From: DASYTH01 sp035762905
GTDB lineage: Bacteria > Actinomycetota > Actinomycetes > Mycobacteriales > Pseudonocardiaceae
Reading direction: 5' to 3'
Length of the DNA stretch: 64,000 bases
Assembly (NCBI RefSeq): GCF_035762905.1
Contig: NZ_DASUCC010000156.1
Location: 28,992-92,991, forward strand
Position 1 is the first letter of the stretch. Every line of letters starts with the position of its first letter. Shown in pieces: positions 1-8,632 of this stretch. The translations under genes and the position numbers were made by a program. A model generated the notes under the pieces. It had not been told where the DNA came from and searched no databases. It saw nothing but the letters and a program-made list of their open reading frames with translations.

Positions 1-1
1 G

Positions 2-328
2 CCCGGCGAGCGTTACCCCGAGGGCGGAACGGCGCCCGGCGATCCGGAGACGCTCGCCGAGGGCACCGTGATCGACCGGTTCGGCACCCCGGCCGGCCGG
101 GTGTTCTCGGCCGCCGAGACGCCGTTCGCCCGCCGGTCGCTGCCCCCCGACCTGCTCGAGGCCGGCTACCGCCGGTACCGGGTGACCCGGGCGCTGCCGG
201 CCTGGCGCACCGTGTCCGCGCCGTGGTTCGGCCAGTCCGGCGGCGGCGAGCGGTACCGGACCACGTACTCGGCGCTGGAGCTGGTCGCCCTCGGCTACCT
301 GGCCGACATCACCGGAGGTGCGGAGTGA
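2..328 (+). CDS. TNT-domain (NAD glycohydrolase-type) toxin, C-terminal fragment
   Basis: The window opens inside this gene; the frame is open from base 2, so the true start lies to the left. The visible 108 residues match the TNT fold (tuberculosis necrotizing toxin, an NAD+ glycohydrolase): DRFGTPAGRVFS, then RSLPP, a YRRYRVTRALPAW stretch, and APWFGQSGGGERYRTTYS followed by LVALGYL. TNT domains usually sit at the C terminus of larger secreted or polymorphic toxins, so an N-terminal delivery region is expected outside the window. The stop codon overlaps the next GTG by 4 bp (GTGA). The family is inferred from motif recall. Confidence 0.8.
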   Translation, partial: PGERYPEGGTAPGDPETLAEGTVIDRFGTPAGRVFSAAETPFARRSLPPDLLEAGYRRYRVTRALPAWRTVSAPWFGQSGGGERYRTTYSALELVALGYLADITGGAE

Positions 329-606
329 ATACCGAGTCGATCGTCGAGTGGCTCGCGGCGGTCGGGGTGCCGGCCGAGGTCGTCTCGATCGGCGCCGAGG
401 CGGACAACGCCTGGTGCCTGGTGCGCGACGAGCTGCCGGCCGAGGACGGCACGGTCGGCTGGGAGGTGTACTGGCGCGAGCAGGGCAACCGGTACGACTG
501 GGCCCGGTTCTCCAACGAGCAGGTCGCCTGTCACTACCTGTTCGGCCGGCTCACCTGGGCCCAGGTGGTGCGCGGCGCGGTCGGGGTGCTGCCGGTCAGC
601 GCCTGA
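325..606 (+). CDS. putative immunity protein for the TNT toxin
   Basis: This 93-residue acidic protein (MNTESIVEWLAAVGVPAE..., many Asp/Glu) starts at a GTG sharing four bases with the toxin stop, so the two are probably translationally coupled. No signal peptide or membrane segment is visible, consistent with a cytoplasmic inhibitor. TNT toxins are generally paired with an immunity factor (IFT in M. tuberculosis), and its small size and position just after the toxin fit that role. The assignment rests on context, not on a recognised family signature. Its 3' end overlaps the convergent phosphatase gene by 11 bp. Confidence 0.65.
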   Translation: MNTESIVEWLAAVGVPAEVVSIGAEADNAWCLVRDELPAEDGTVGWEVYWREQGNRYDWARFSNEQVACHYLFGRLTWAQVVRGAVGVLPVSA

Positions 607-1381
607 GCAGCTCCAGCGCGGCGGCGTGCAGCGCGCCGTTGGAGGACAAGGCCGAGCCGCCGTCGAACCGGGCCGCCCCGGTCAGGTCGGTGAACGTGCC
701 GCCGGCCTGCTCCACCAGGACCTGGACGGCGGCCACGTCCCACGCGTTCACCACCGACTCCGCCGCCAGGTCCAGCGCGCCCTCGGCCACCAGGCAGTGC
801 TGCCAGAAGTCACCGAACGCGCGGGTCTCCCAGCACGCGTCGGCCAGCCGCAGGTAGGACTCCCGGGAGTGGTACCGGACCCAGGAGCCGAGGTCGGTGG
901 TGGACAGGTAGGCGTCGGCCAGGTCACCAATGCGGGACACCGTGATCCGGCGCCGCGGGTGGTCCCGGTCCGCGGTCCACGCGCCCTGGCCGGTCGCCGC
1001 CCACCAGCGCCGGCCAAGCGCCGGGGCACTGACCACACCCACCTCGGGGTGGCCGTCGATGACCAGGGCGATCAGCGTGGCCCAGGCCGGCACCCCGCGG
1101 AGGAAGTTCTTGGTGCCGTCGATCGGGTCCAGCACCCAGGCCCGGCCGGCCGCGGCCACCGCCCCACCGCGCTCCTCGCCGAGCACCGCGTCGCCCGGGC
1201 GGCGCTGCGCCAGCAGTGCCCGCACCGCGTCCTCGACCGCGGTGTCGGCGTCGGTGACCGGGCTGCGGTCGGGTTTGCGCTCCACGACGAGATCGCGGGC
1301 CAGGAACCGGGACCGGGTGATCGCGTCGGCGGCGTCGGCCAGTTCGAGCGCGAAGGTCAGGTCGTCTGCACGGGACGGCAC
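596..1381 (-). CDS. hisN: inositol-monophosphatase family protein, histidinol-phosphatase HisN-like
   Basis: This is a 261-residue metal-dependent phosphatase of the inositol monophosphatase superfamily. The Mg-binding motifs are visible: a GEE-type motif in LGEERGG, DPIDGTKNF, and WDVAAVQVLVEQAGG near the C terminus. The length and the FLRGVPAWATLIAL segment resemble actinobacterial HisN, which removes phosphate from histidinol phosphate in histidine synthesis, but no other his gene is nearby, so substrate is uncertain. The GTG at 1381 was chosen because upstream sequence enters the short divergent promoter gap. It lies back to back with the response regulator, separated by 33 bp. Confidence 0.75.
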   Translation of the reverse strand: MPSRADDLTFALELADAADAITRSRFLARDLVVERKPDRSPVTDADTAVEDAVRALLAQRRPGDAVLGEERGGAVAAAGRAWVLDPIDGTKNFLRGVPAWATLIALVIDGHPEVGVVSAPALGRRWWAATGQGAWTADRDHPRRRITVSRIGDLADAYLSTTDLGSWVRYHSRESYLRLADACWETRAFGDFWQHCLVAEGALDLAAESVVNAWDVAAVQVLVEQAGGTFTDLTGAARFDGGSALSSNGALHAAALELLRR

Positions 1382-1401
1382 GCGGAGGATGCTCGCACGC
1401 C

Positions 1402-1407
1402 TACGCT
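1402..1407 (+). promoter_or_regulatory. -10 box (TACGCT) for a leaderless response-regulator transcript
   Basis: TACGCT fits the actinobacterial TANNNT -10 consensus and ends 7 bp before the GTG of the response regulator. No Shine-Dalgarno sequence precedes that start, so transcription probably begins at the start codon. The same arrangement recurs at several other genes in this window. Confidence 0.5.
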
Positions 1408-1414
1408 TGTCGAC

Positions 1415-2089
1415 GTGAGCGTGGTGCTGCTGGCCGAGGACGACGTGGCGATCGCCGATCCGTTGTCCCGCGCCCTGCACCGCGAGGGCTACGACGTTCG
1501 GGTCGTCGGTGACGGGCAGAGCGCGCTGATCGCGGCCGGCTCGGGCACGGTGGACGTGCTGGTGCTGGATCTGGGGTTGCCCGGGATCGACGGACTGGAT
1601 GTGTGCCGGCGGCTGCGGGCGACCGGCAGCAACATCCCGGTGCTCATGCTCACCGCCCGCGCCGACGAGGTGGACTTCGTGGTCGGGCTGGACGCGGGCG
1701 CGGACGACTACGTGGCCAAGCCGTTCCGGCTGGCCGAGCTGCTGGCCCGGATCCGGGCGCTGCTGCGCCGGCGGGCCCCGGGCACCGTCGAGGTGAACGG
1801 CGTGCGGATGGACCTGGCCGCCCGGATGGTCACCGTGGACGGCCAGGAGGTGACCCTGGCCAACAAGGAGTTCGAGCTGCTGCGCGTGCTCATCCAGCGG
1901 GCGGGTCAGGTGGTCACCCGGGACGAGATCCTCACCGAGGTGTGGAACGGGCCGGAACTGAAGACCAGCAAGACACTCGACATGCACATGTCCTGGCTGC
2001 GCCGCAAGCTCGGCGAGGACGGTGCCCGCTCCAGCGAGCAGCGGATCGCCACCGTCCGGGGCGTCGGCTTCCGGTTCAACGCCGACTGA
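1415..2089 (+). CDS. OmpR/PhoB-family response regulator
   Basis: A 224-residue two-component regulator. The receiver domain shows the acidic pair in LLAEDD, the phospho-acceptor Asp near residue 52 in VLDLGLPG, the conserved Thr in MLTARAD and the Lys in YVAKPFR. The C-terminal winged helix contains ANKEFELLRVLI and ends RGVGFRFNAD, typical of trans_reg_C. It begins at a GTG with a TANNNT box 7 bp upstream and is followed after 4 bp by the sensor kinase, so the two form one operon. Target genes cannot be read from the sequence. Confidence 0.9.
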   Translation: MSVVLLAEDDVAIADPLSRALHREGYDVRVVGDGQSALIAAGSGTVDVLVLDLGLPGIDGLDVCRRLRATGSNIPVLMLTARADEVDFVVGLDAGADDYVAKPFRLAELLARIRALLRRRAPGTVEVNGVRMDLAARMVTVDGQEVTLANKEFELLRVLIQRAGQVVTRDEILTEVWNGPELKTSKTLDMHMSWLRRKLGEDGARSSEQRIATVRGVGFRFNAD

Positions 2090-2093
2090 CGCC

Positions 2094-3386
2094 GTGCGCC
2101 GCCGAATCCTGCTGGCCATGCTGCTGGCCGTCGCGATCACCGCGTGCGCGCTGGGCATCCCGCTCGGCTACACCGCATCGCAGGTGGTGGAGAGCCTGAC
2201 CAGGGAGGATCTCGCCACGCGCGCGCAGCAGATCGCGGCCATCCTGGACGACGAGATCGCCAACCGCCACCAGATCGACCTGCGCCGGCTGGAGCTGGCG
2301 GTGCCGCCCGGCGGTCGGCTGGTCGTCGAGCTGCCCGGCGCACCGGACCGCACCCTCGGGCCCGAGCTGACCGGCTCCACGGTCAGTGAGGAGGTGCCGA
2401 TGGTGCAGCAGGGGCGGGTGCGGCTGTCGGTCGACGCCGGGCCGATGCACACCCGGCAGGCCCAGGTGACCGCGCTGGTGTCGCTGGTGGTGATCGCCAC
2501 CGTCGGAATCGGCGCGATGGTCGCCGTGCTCACCGCACGGCGGCTGGCCCGGCCGCTGCGCCACGTCGCAGAACGGGCGTCCCGGCTGGGCGCGGGCGAC
2601 TTCCGGCTGGACCGCGGCCGCTACGGCGTGCGCGAGCTGGACATGGTCGCCGAGGCGCTGGACAACTCGGCGCTCGCGTTGGCCCAGCTGGTGCAGCGGG
2701 AGCGGGAGCTGGTCGGCGACGTGTCCCACCAGCTGCGCAGCCGGCTGACCGCGCTGCAACTGCGTCTGGAGGCCCTGGTCTCGTTGGGCGACGGGGAGAC
2801 CGTCGGCGAGGCGCGCGCGGCGCTCGAGCAGGCCGAGCGGCTGGCCGACGTGCTGGACGACATGCTGGCTGCCACCCGGGAGGCCAGGGCGGCCGGAGCC
2901 GGGCCGGTGGACCTGAGCCGGGAGCTGGCGGTGATCGCCGAGGAGTGGCGTCCGCCGCTGCGGGCCGCCGGGCGCTCGCTGCGGCTGCGCGTACCGGCCG
3001 GACTGCTGGCCAAGGTGTCGCCGGCCCGGCTGCACGAGGTGGTCGGCGTGCTGCTGGACAACGCCCTTCGGCACGGCGCCGGCACGGTCAACCTGACCGC
3101 CCGCGGCGGCGAGTCGATGCCGGGCGGCGAGACCGTGCTGATCGAGGTCGCCGACGCCGGCACCGGAGTTCCGGACGAGCTGGCCGCGCACATCTTCGAG
3201 CGCGGCGTGTCCGGCAGCGGTTCGACCGGTCTCGGCCTCGCCCTGGCCCGTGCCCTGATCGACTCCGACGGCGGCCGGCTGGAGCTGTCCACGGCCCGGC
3301 CGCCGACGTTCACCCTGTTCCTGCCGGTGCCCCGGGTCGCCGACGTCCGCGGTGTCCGCTGGCCCGCCGAGCGCGGCCCCCGGTAG
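2094..3386 (+). CDS. sensor histidine kinase
   Basis: A 430-residue membrane kinase partnering the regulator immediately upstream. Two transmembrane segments (about residues 5-27 and 125-147) flank a short extracytoplasmic sensor region. A HAMP linker follows, then the H-box around His212 (GDVSHQLRSRL), the N-box (LLDNALRHG), G1 (ADAGTGVP) and G2 (GSTGLGLALARAL). The architecture is classic for an envelope-sensing kinase. The ligand is unknown. GTG at 2094 follows the regulator stop by 4 bp. Confidence 0.9.
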   Translation: MRRRILLAMLLAVAITACALGIPLGYTASQVVESLTREDLATRAQQIAAILDDEIANRHQIDLRRLELAVPPGGRLVVELPGAPDRTLGPELTGSTVSEEVPMVQQGRVRLSVDAGPMHTRQAQVTALVSLVVIATVGIGAMVAVLTARRLARPLRHVAERASRLGAGDFRLDRGRYGVRELDMVAEALDNSALALAQLVQRERELVGDVSHQLRSRLTALQLRLEALVSLGDGETVGEARAALEQAERLADVLDDMLAATREARAAGAGPVDLSRELAVIAEEWRPPLRAAGRSLRLRVPAGLLAKVSPARLHEVVGVLLDNALRHGAGTVNLTARGGESMPGGETVLIEVADAGTGVPDELAAHIFERGVSGSGSTGLGLALARALIDSDGGRLELSTARPPTFTLFLPVPRVADVRGVRWPAERGPR

Positions 3387-3531
3387 CCACCACAGTGGAT
3401 CATCGGGACAAGTTCCGCCAACCAACGCAACCTCAGGGGCACCGTGACGCAACCCAGCCACAATCAACCCGCCAACCGCACCACCGGCTGGAACGCACCA
3501 ACAGCAGTTAAATTCCGGAGAGGCGGAAAGG

Positions 3532-4074
3532 TCAGGCGGCGCGGTCGGTGCGGCGCGGCCAGCGGATCTCGCGCACCACCCGCTGCCGGGCGTTGGCCTG
3601 CGGGAACACCCACTTCTTGAACGCCCACAGCCGGAACGCCATGGCCAGCAGCGTGCCAAGGATGATGCCGGAGGCGAAGTCGGCGATCTCCTGCACCAGC
3701 AGGCTCACGTTGGGCTGCTGCAGGTGCAGCACGTACCGGGACACCCACAACGGCAGCGAGTTCAGGCCCAGCCCGATGCCGCTGATCAGGAAGAACAGGG
3801 CGGCCTCGTGGTGTCGCTCGCGGCCGCCCCTGGTCCGGAACGACCACTCCCGGTTGAGGATGTAGGACACGATCGTCGCGACCAGGACCGCGACGGCCAG
3901 TGCGGTCACCGGCTTCTCGGTCAGGATCGTGAACTTCAGCGCGTAGTTGACCAGCAGCGTGACCAGGAAGCAGAAACCGCCGACCACCAGGAACTTCAGC
4001 ATTTCCCGATGCTTGATCAGCACCGAGCGCAGCGGCTCCGGCACACGGGTCAAGGCGGTCTCGATCAAGGCCAT
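3532..4074 (-). CDS. GtrA-family membrane protein
   Basis: A 180-residue protein with four hydrophobic segments (about residues 27-47, 57-77, 92-112 and 131-150) and the GtrA landmarks FLVVGGFCFLVTLLVNYAL and SYILNREWSFR. GtrA proteins are thought to move lipid-linked sugars across the membrane for glycosylation. It diverges from purK, as its likely counterpart Rv3277 does in mycobacteria. Upstream on the minus strand a TAGACT box lies 8 nt before the ATG, suggesting a leaderless message. The Arg-rich tail ending RRTDRAA is probably cytoplasmic. Confidence 0.8.
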   Translation of the reverse strand: MALIETALTRVPEPLRSVLIKHREMLKFLVVGGFCFLVTLLVNYALKFTILTEKPVTALAVAVLVATIVSYILNREWSFRTRGGRERHHEAALFFLISGIGLGLNSLPLWVSRYVLHLQQPNVSLLVQEIADFASGIILGTLLAMAFRLWAFKKWVFPQANARQRVVREIRWPRRTDRAA

Positions 4075-4232
4075 AGAACCATAGTCTACTGAGCCCGCTC
4101 ACGGTCCGTCGCATGGCGGCCGATCTCGTGAACAAGGCCACTACAACGGGTGGAGTTCGGCCCGTGATTATCTGTGTGCGTGACCAAGCCTCGCGTCCTG
4201 CCGGCGGCCGCGTTCGTCCTGGTTCGGCTCGC

Positions 4233-4238
4233 TAGGCT
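4233..4238 (+). promoter_or_regulatory. -10 box (TAGGCT) upstream of purK
   Basis: TAGGCT lies 9 bp before the purK GTG at 4248. No ribosome binding site is visible between them, so a leaderless or near-leaderless transcript for purK-purE is likely. Confidence 0.45.
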
Positions 4239-4247
4239 GCGCTGATC

Positions 4248-5432
4248 GTGGACTCTCGGACCGGTTTCCCCGTGGTGGGCATGGTCGGCGGCGGGCAGCT
4301 GGCCCGGATGACCCACCAGGCCGCTGTCGCGCTCGGCCAGTCGCTCGCCGTGCTGGCCGCCGCGCCGGACGACCCGGCCGCGCTGGTCAGCCCGGACGTA
4401 CGGATCGGCCCACACACCGACCTGGCCGCGCTGCGCGCCTTCGCCGCGCACTGCGACGTGCTGACCTTCGACCACGAGCACGTGCCGACCGGGCACCTGC
4501 GCGCCCTGGTGGCCGAGGGCGTGACCGTGCACCCCGGCCCCGACGCCCTGGTGCACGCCCAGGACAAGCTGGTGATGCGCACCCGGCTGGCCGGGTTGGG
4601 CGTGCCGGTGCCCGAGTTCGCGGCGGTGACCGCCGTGGCCGATGCGGTGAAGTTCGGTGACGAGCACGGCTGGCCGTGCGTGCTCAAGGCCGCGCGCGGC
4701 GGCTACGACGGCCGGGGCGTGTGGTTGCTTGCCGACCCGGAGGAGGCCGCGGAACGGGTGGCCGGGTTGCTCGACGCCGGCACGCCGCTGCTGGTGGAGC
4801 GGCGGGTGGCGATGCGCCGTGAGCTGGCCGCACTAGTCGCCCGGTCGCCGTTCGGCCAGGGCGCGTGCTGGCCGCCGGTGCAGACCGTGCAGGCGGACGG
4901 AATCTGCGTCGAGGTGCTGGCCCCGGCGCCCGGCCTTTCCGCCGAGGTCGCGGCGCAGGCGCAGGAGCTGGCGCTCGGGGTGGCCGCCGCGCTGGACGTG
5001 GTCGGCGTGCTCGCCGTCGAGCTGTTCGACACCGAGGCCGGCCTGCTGGTCAACGAGCTGGCCATGCGCCCGCACAACTCCGGGCACTGGACCATCGAGG
5101 GGGCCCGGACTTCCCAGTTCGAACAGCACTTGCGCGCGGTGCTGGACTACCCGCTCGGGGCGACCGACGTCCTGGCTCCCGCGGTCGTGATGGCCAACGT
5201 GCTCGGTGCCCCGGCCGCGCCCGCGCGGAGCGTCGACGAGCGGCTGCACCACGTGCTGGCCCGGTTCCCGGACGCGCGGGTGCACCTGTACGGCAAGCGC
5301 GAGCTGCCCGGGCGCAAGATCGGCCACGTGACCCTGCTCGGCGAGCGGCCGGACGGTCTGCGCGACCGCGCCCGGCTGGCCGCGCACTGGCTCTCCCACG
5401 GCGAATGGCTGGACGGCTATGACATCCACTGA
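4248..5432 (+). CDS. purK: 5-(carboxyamino)imidazole ribonucleotide synthase
   Basis: PurK carboxylates AIR using ATP and bicarbonate to give N5-CAIR in de novo purine synthesis. The 394-residue protein begins with the dinucleotide-like VVGMVGGGQLARM. It then has the ATP-grasp region: VLKAARGGYDGRGVW, ELFDTEAGLLVNELAMRPHNSGHWTIEG, and SQFEQHLRAVLDYPLG. Its 3' end overlaps purE by 14 bp, which implies coupled translation. The order purK-purE-acyl-CoA dehydrogenase matches mycobacteria. Confidence 0.95.
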   Translation: MDSRTGFPVVGMVGGGQLARMTHQAAVALGQSLAVLAAAPDDPAALVSPDVRIGPHTDLAALRAFAAHCDVLTFDHEHVPTGHLRALVAEGVTVHPGPDALVHAQDKLVMRTRLAGLGVPVPEFAAVTAVADAVKFGDEHGWPCVLKAARGGYDGRGVWLLADPEEAAERVAGLLDAGTPLLVERRVAMRRELAALVARSPFGQGACWPPVQTVQADGICVEVLAPAPGLSAEVAAQAQELALGVAAALDVVGVLAVELFDTEAGLLVNELAMRPHNSGHWTIEGARTSQFEQHLRAVLDYPLGATDVLAPAVVMANVLGAPAAPARSVDERLHHVLARFPDARVHLYGKRELPGRKIGHVTLLGERPDGLRDRARLAAHWLSHGEWLDGYDIH

Positions 5433-5919
5433 GGTCGGCGTGATCATGGGCAGCGACTCGGACTGGCCGGTGATGCGCGCCGCGACCGAGGCGCTGGCCG
5501 AGTTCGGCGTGCCGTACGAGGTGAGCGTGGTGTCCGCGCACCGCACCCCGGAGCGGATGCTGTCCTATGCAAGGACGGCGGCCGGCCGGGGCCTGCGGGT
5601 GATCATCGCGGGGGCCGGCGGGGCCGCGCACCTGCCCGGCATGGTGGCGGCGGCGACCGTGCTGCCGGTGATCGGGGTCCCGGTGCCGCTGGCGCATCTG
5701 GACGGTCTGGACTCGCTGTTGTCGATCGTGCAGATGCCGGCCGGGGTCCCGGTGGCCACCGTCTCGGTGGGCGGCGCGCGCAACGCCGGACTGCTGGCCG
5801 TGCGGGTGCTGGCCGCCTCGTCCGAGGCCCTGCGGGTCCGGATGGCGGAGTTCCAGTCGAACCTGGAGCAACTCGTGCTGGACAAGGACGCGGCGTTGCG
5901 CTCGAGCCTGAACGGGTGA
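5419..5919 (+). CDS. purE: N5-carboxyaminoimidazole ribonucleotide mutase
   Basis: PurE converts N5-CAIR to CAIR, the step after PurK. The 166-residue protein carries the class I signatures GVIMGSDSDWPVM, SAHRTPERM and AGAGGAAHLPGMVAA. The ATG lies inside the purK 3' end. It is followed by a 51-bp gap with its own promoter-like box before the acyl-CoA dehydrogenase gene. Confidence 0.95.
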   Translation: MTSTEVGVIMGSDSDWPVMRAATEALAEFGVPYEVSVVSAHRTPERMLSYARTAAGRGLRVIIAGAGGAAHLPGMVAAATVLPVIGVPVPLAHLDGLDSLLSIVQMPAGVPVATVSVGGARNAGLLAVRVLAASSEALRVRMAEFQSNLEQLVLDKDAALRSSLNG

Positions 5920-5958
5920 GGTGCTGGAGCTCACTGGGACGCCCTAGTGAACGACTCC

Positions 5959-5964
5959 TAACAT
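5959..5964 (+). promoter_or_regulatory. -10 box (TAACAT) for a leaderless acyl-CoA dehydrogenase transcript
   Basis: TAACAT fits TANNNT and ends 6 bp before the ATG at 5971. This suggests the dehydrogenase is also transcribed separately from purKE. Confidence 0.45.
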
Positions 5965-5970
5965 GGAGCC

Positions 5971-7131
5971 ATGGACGCGGGATACGGGTTGTACCAGCTC
6001 GGCGAGGAGCACGAGGAGCTTCGTGCGGCGGTGCGTGCCCTGGCGGAGAAGGAGATCGCGCCGTACGCGGCCGATGTGGACGAAGCGGCGCGGTGGCCGG
6101 CCGAGGCGCACGCGGCGCTGTCTCGATCCGGGTTCAACGCCCCGCACATCGCCGAGGAGTACGACGGCCAGGGCGCCGACGCGGTCGCGGCCAACATCGT
6201 GGTCGAGGAGGTGGCCCGGGTCTGTGCGTCCTCGTCGCTGATCCCCGCGGCCAACAAACTCGGCACCATGAACCTGATCCTGGGCGGTTCGGAAGCCCTC
6301 AAGAAGGAGGTGCTGCCCGGCATCGCCACCGGCGAGCTGGCCTCCTACGCGCTGTCCGAACGGGAGGCCGGCTCGGACCCGGCGTCGATGCGCACCCGGG
6401 CGGTGCTCGACGGGGACCACTGGGTGCTCAACGGCACCAAGTGCTGGATCACCAACGCCGGCGAGTCCACCTGGTACACCGTGATGGCCGTCAGCGACCT
6501 CACCGCGGCCAAGCCCGCCGACGGCATCTCCGCGTTCATGGTCCGCGCCGACGACCCGGGTTTCTTGGTCGGCCCCAAGGAACGCAAACTCGGCATCAAA
6601 GGCTCCCCCACCCGGGAGATCTACTTCGAGAACTGCACCATCCCGGCCGACCGCATCATCGGCCAACCCGGCCACGGCCTGCGTCTCGCCTTCACCACCC
6701 TCGACCACACCCGCCACACCATCGGCGCCCAGGCCCTCGGCATCGCTCAAGGCGCCCTGGACGCCGCGGTCGCCTACGTGAAGGAACGCCGCCAGTTCGC
6801 CCGCCCCATCGCGGATTTCCAGGGCATCCAGTTCATGCTCGCCGACATGGCCATGCGCATCGAGTCCTCCCGCCACCTCGTCTACGCCGCCGCCTCCGCC
6901 GTGGAACGCCACGCCCCCAACGCCACGTTCCTGTCCAGCGCAGCCAAAACAATGGCCTCCGACACCGCCATGTCCGTCACCACCGACGCCGTCCAACTCT
7001 TCGGCGGCGCCGGCTACACCACCGACTTCCCCGTCGAACGCATGATGCGCGACGCCAAGATCACCCAAATCTACGAGGGCACCAACCAGATCCAGCGCCT
7101 GGTGATGGCGCGGCACCTGCTCAAGGGCTAG
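5971..7131 (+). CDS. fadE25: acyl-CoA dehydrogenase (FadE25-like)
   Basis: An FAD-dependent acyl-CoA dehydrogenase of 386 residues, full length for the family. Signatures include ALSEREAGSDPASMRTRA (flavin/substrate loop), GTKCWITNAG, and the C-terminal AVQLFGGAGYTTDFPVERMMRDAKITQIYEGTNQ, which supplies the catalytic Glu in the YEGT motif. The purK-purE-fadE25 order identifies it as the FadE25 equivalent. The last 74 bp serve as the integration site of a mobile element, and the gene stays intact because the element att site carries an equivalent 3' end. Codon choice becomes richer in C-ending codons over the last third. Confidence 0.93.
   Translation: MDAGYGLYQLGEEHEELRAAVRALAEKEIAPYAADVDEAARWPAEAHAALSRSGFNAPHIAEEYDGQGADAVAANIVVEEVARVCASSSLIPAANKLGTMNLILGGSEALKKEVLPGIATGELASYALSEREAGSDPASMRTRAVLDGDHWVLNGTKCWITNAGESTWYTVMAVSDLTAAKPADGISAFMVRADDPGFLVGPKERKLGIKGSPTREIYFENCTIPADRIIGQPGHGLRLAFTTLDHTRHTIGAQALGIAQGALDAAVAYVKERRQFARPIADFQGIQFMLADMAMRIESSRHLVYAAASAVERHAPNATFLSSAAKTMASDTAMSVTTDAVQLFGGAGYTTDFPVERMMRDAKITQIYEGTNQIQRLVMARHLLKG
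7058..7131. repeat. attL: 74-bp direct repeat at the left element junction
   Basis: The final 74 bp of the acyl-CoA dehydrogenase gene, through its TAG stop, recur at 16503-16576 with 67 of 74 bases identical. Six of the seven differences are silent and one is His to Tyr. The longest uninterrupted identity is accaaccagatccagcg (7081-7097), the most probable crossover core. The integrase gene lies 44 bp inward. Confidence 0.88.
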
Positions 7132-7175
7132 ATCGACGATCTTGGACTGGCTCCGATCGACGGCAATTTCCATGA

Positions 7176-8423
7176 TCAGGCCGTCTCCAGGCCGTCACCG
7201 GAGCCAGGCCGCCCGAAGACCGTGTCAACCGCCACCCGGGCCCGCTGATGGCTCGACGGGACCAGGTGCGTGTAGACCCGCAACGTGAACCCCGGGTCCG
7301 AGTGGCCGAGGTAGGTCGCCAGCTCCTTGATCGACACGCCCTGGGCGAGCAACGTCGACGCGTAGAAGTGCCGCAGCGCGTGCATCCCGTCGATCTGCTT
7401 GGTGCGCTCGATCCCGGCCGTCCGGAACGCACGCTCCCAGACCGTCTTGGTGAACAGATCACCGGAGTAGAGCCGCCCGTCCACACCAGTCGCGACGAGT
7501 CGCACGGTGACCGGATCCCCGGCCGGCTTCCGCCATGGCAGGGTGACCGAGCACGGCGGGTAGGCCTCCAGGTGATCTTTGATCTCGGCGAGCACGCCGG
7601 GGGAGAGCGGCACCGTCCGCGTCTTGTTTCCCTTGGGCAGCGCGAACACCAGCGTCCGCTCCACCGTGCGCAGCTGCCGGCGCACGTGCAGGAGAAGCGC
7701 GCTCTCGTCGATGTCTTCCGGAGACAGGCCGAAGATCTCCCCCTGCCGCAGCCCGAGCCCGGCACCAATGGGAATCGCGATCCGCCAGCGTTCAGCCATG
7801 CCGTCGCGGATCGCCTTGACCCGCGCTTCCGGCCAGATGTCCTTGACTTCCACGGCCGGGCTGGTCGGTCGCCGGATGGTCTTCGCCTTGCACGGGTTGT
7901 CCCGGATCAGCTTGTCGTCGATCGCCGAGTCCATGACCCCGGTCACGACGCTGAACAAGACCACCTTGTAGTTGTCGGCCTGGTCCTCGATTTCCCCCAG
8001 CCAGTCCCGGATCGTGCTCGGAGTGATCTTCCCGATCGGCAGATCCCCAAGGTGCGGAAGGATCTTGCTCCGCAGCCGGCTACGCAGCACCTCCCGGCTA
8101 GCCGGATCGTCGGACTGTCCCTTGATCCAGTTGTCCGCCTGGGTCCGGAACTTCACTCGCGCGGCACGCGGATCGATGTAGCGCCCTTCGCGCTTGTCGT
8201 TCTCGACACTGATCAGGAAGTCTTCGGCCTGCTTCTTCTGCCGGTCCGGGAAGGTCTTGGACTTTTCCCGTCCGTCCGGGTCGATGTAGCGGACCTTGTA
8301 CCGGTGCCCCGTCCCGTACAGCTCGGTCCGCTCCAACACCGGCTTGCCACGCGCGTTGACCATCGGTCTGTCGGTGTCCGGGTCCCGTTTTGGCCGGTAC
8401 CAGCGATCCTGGATATGCGCCAT
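7176..8423 (-). CDS. int: tyrosine site-specific integrase
   Basis: A 415-residue phage-type integrase that would recombine attP with the attB in fadE25. Catalytic residues are all present: Arg226 in GLGLRQGEIFGL, Lys264 in LPKGNKTRT, His348 and Arg351 in HALRHFYAS, His374 in YLGHSD, and the nucleophile Tyr384 in RVYTHL. The N-terminal arm- and core-binding domains cover about residues 40-185. It sits at the element edge next to attL, with xis 10 bp upstream. The ATG at 8423 was chosen because the protein begins there with MAHIQDRWYRPK, as in AICE integrases. Confidence 0.93.
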   Translation of the reverse strand: MAHIQDRWYRPKRDPDTDRPMVNARGKPVLERTELYGTGHRYKVRYIDPDGREKSKTFPDRQKKQAEDFLISVENDKREGRYIDPRAARVKFRTQADNWIKGQSDDPASREVLRSRLRSKILPHLGDLPIGKITPSTIRDWLGEIEDQADNYKVVLFSVVTGVMDSAIDDKLIRDNPCKAKTIRRPTSPAVEVKDIWPEARVKAIRDGMAERWRIAIPIGAGLGLRQGEIFGLSPEDIDESALLLHVRRQLRTVERTLVFALPKGNKTRTVPLSPGVLAEIKDHLEAYPPCSVTLPWRKPAGDPVTVRLVATGVDGRLYSGDLFTKTVWERAFRTAGIERTKQIDGMHALRHFYASTLLAQGVSIKELATYLGHSDPGFTLRVYTHLVPSSHQRARVAVDTVFGRPGSGDGLETA

Positions 8424-8433
8424 CGGTCGCCCC

Positions 8434-8619
8434 CTACGCCGCTTCGGTGGCCCAGGCCCGCACGGTCGCCGGGTCGTACCGCAGGTGCCGGCCGATTTTC
8501 CGAACCGGCGGCCCCTCACCCCGCCACTTCCACTGGTAGAGGGTCTTGACCGGCACCCCGAGGTAGGCAGACACGTCTTCGACAGTCCACAGGCGATCAA
8601 TCGAGCTGTTTGTCTCCAT
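8434..8619 (-). CDS. xis: excisionase / MerR-type HTH protein
   Basis: This 61-residue protein (METNSSIDRLWTVEDVSAYL...) has the helix-turn-helix pattern of AlpA/Xis proteins: WTVEDVSAYLGVPVKTLYQWK, then GRHLRYDPATVRAW. It would direct Int toward excision. The ATG at 8619 is preferred over an in-frame ATG at 8664 because a GGGGGA ribosome binding site sits about 6 nt upstream and rep ends 14 bp before it. It lies between rep and int, the usual AICE position. Confidence 0.88.
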   Translation of the reverse strand: METNSSIDRLWTVEDVSAYLGVPVKTLYQWKWRGEGPPVRKIGRHLRYDPATVRAWATEAA

Positions 8620-8632
8620 GTCGTCCCCCAGG

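Noticed and set aside
2076..3659. Long minus-strand frame across the histidine kinase
   Set aside because: No domain signature; it overlaps entirely with a well-supported kinase and the gap after it.
7132..7175. tRNA gene as the integration target
   Set aside because: No cloverleaf or CCA-type 3' end is present at either junction; the repeated sequence is protein-coding.
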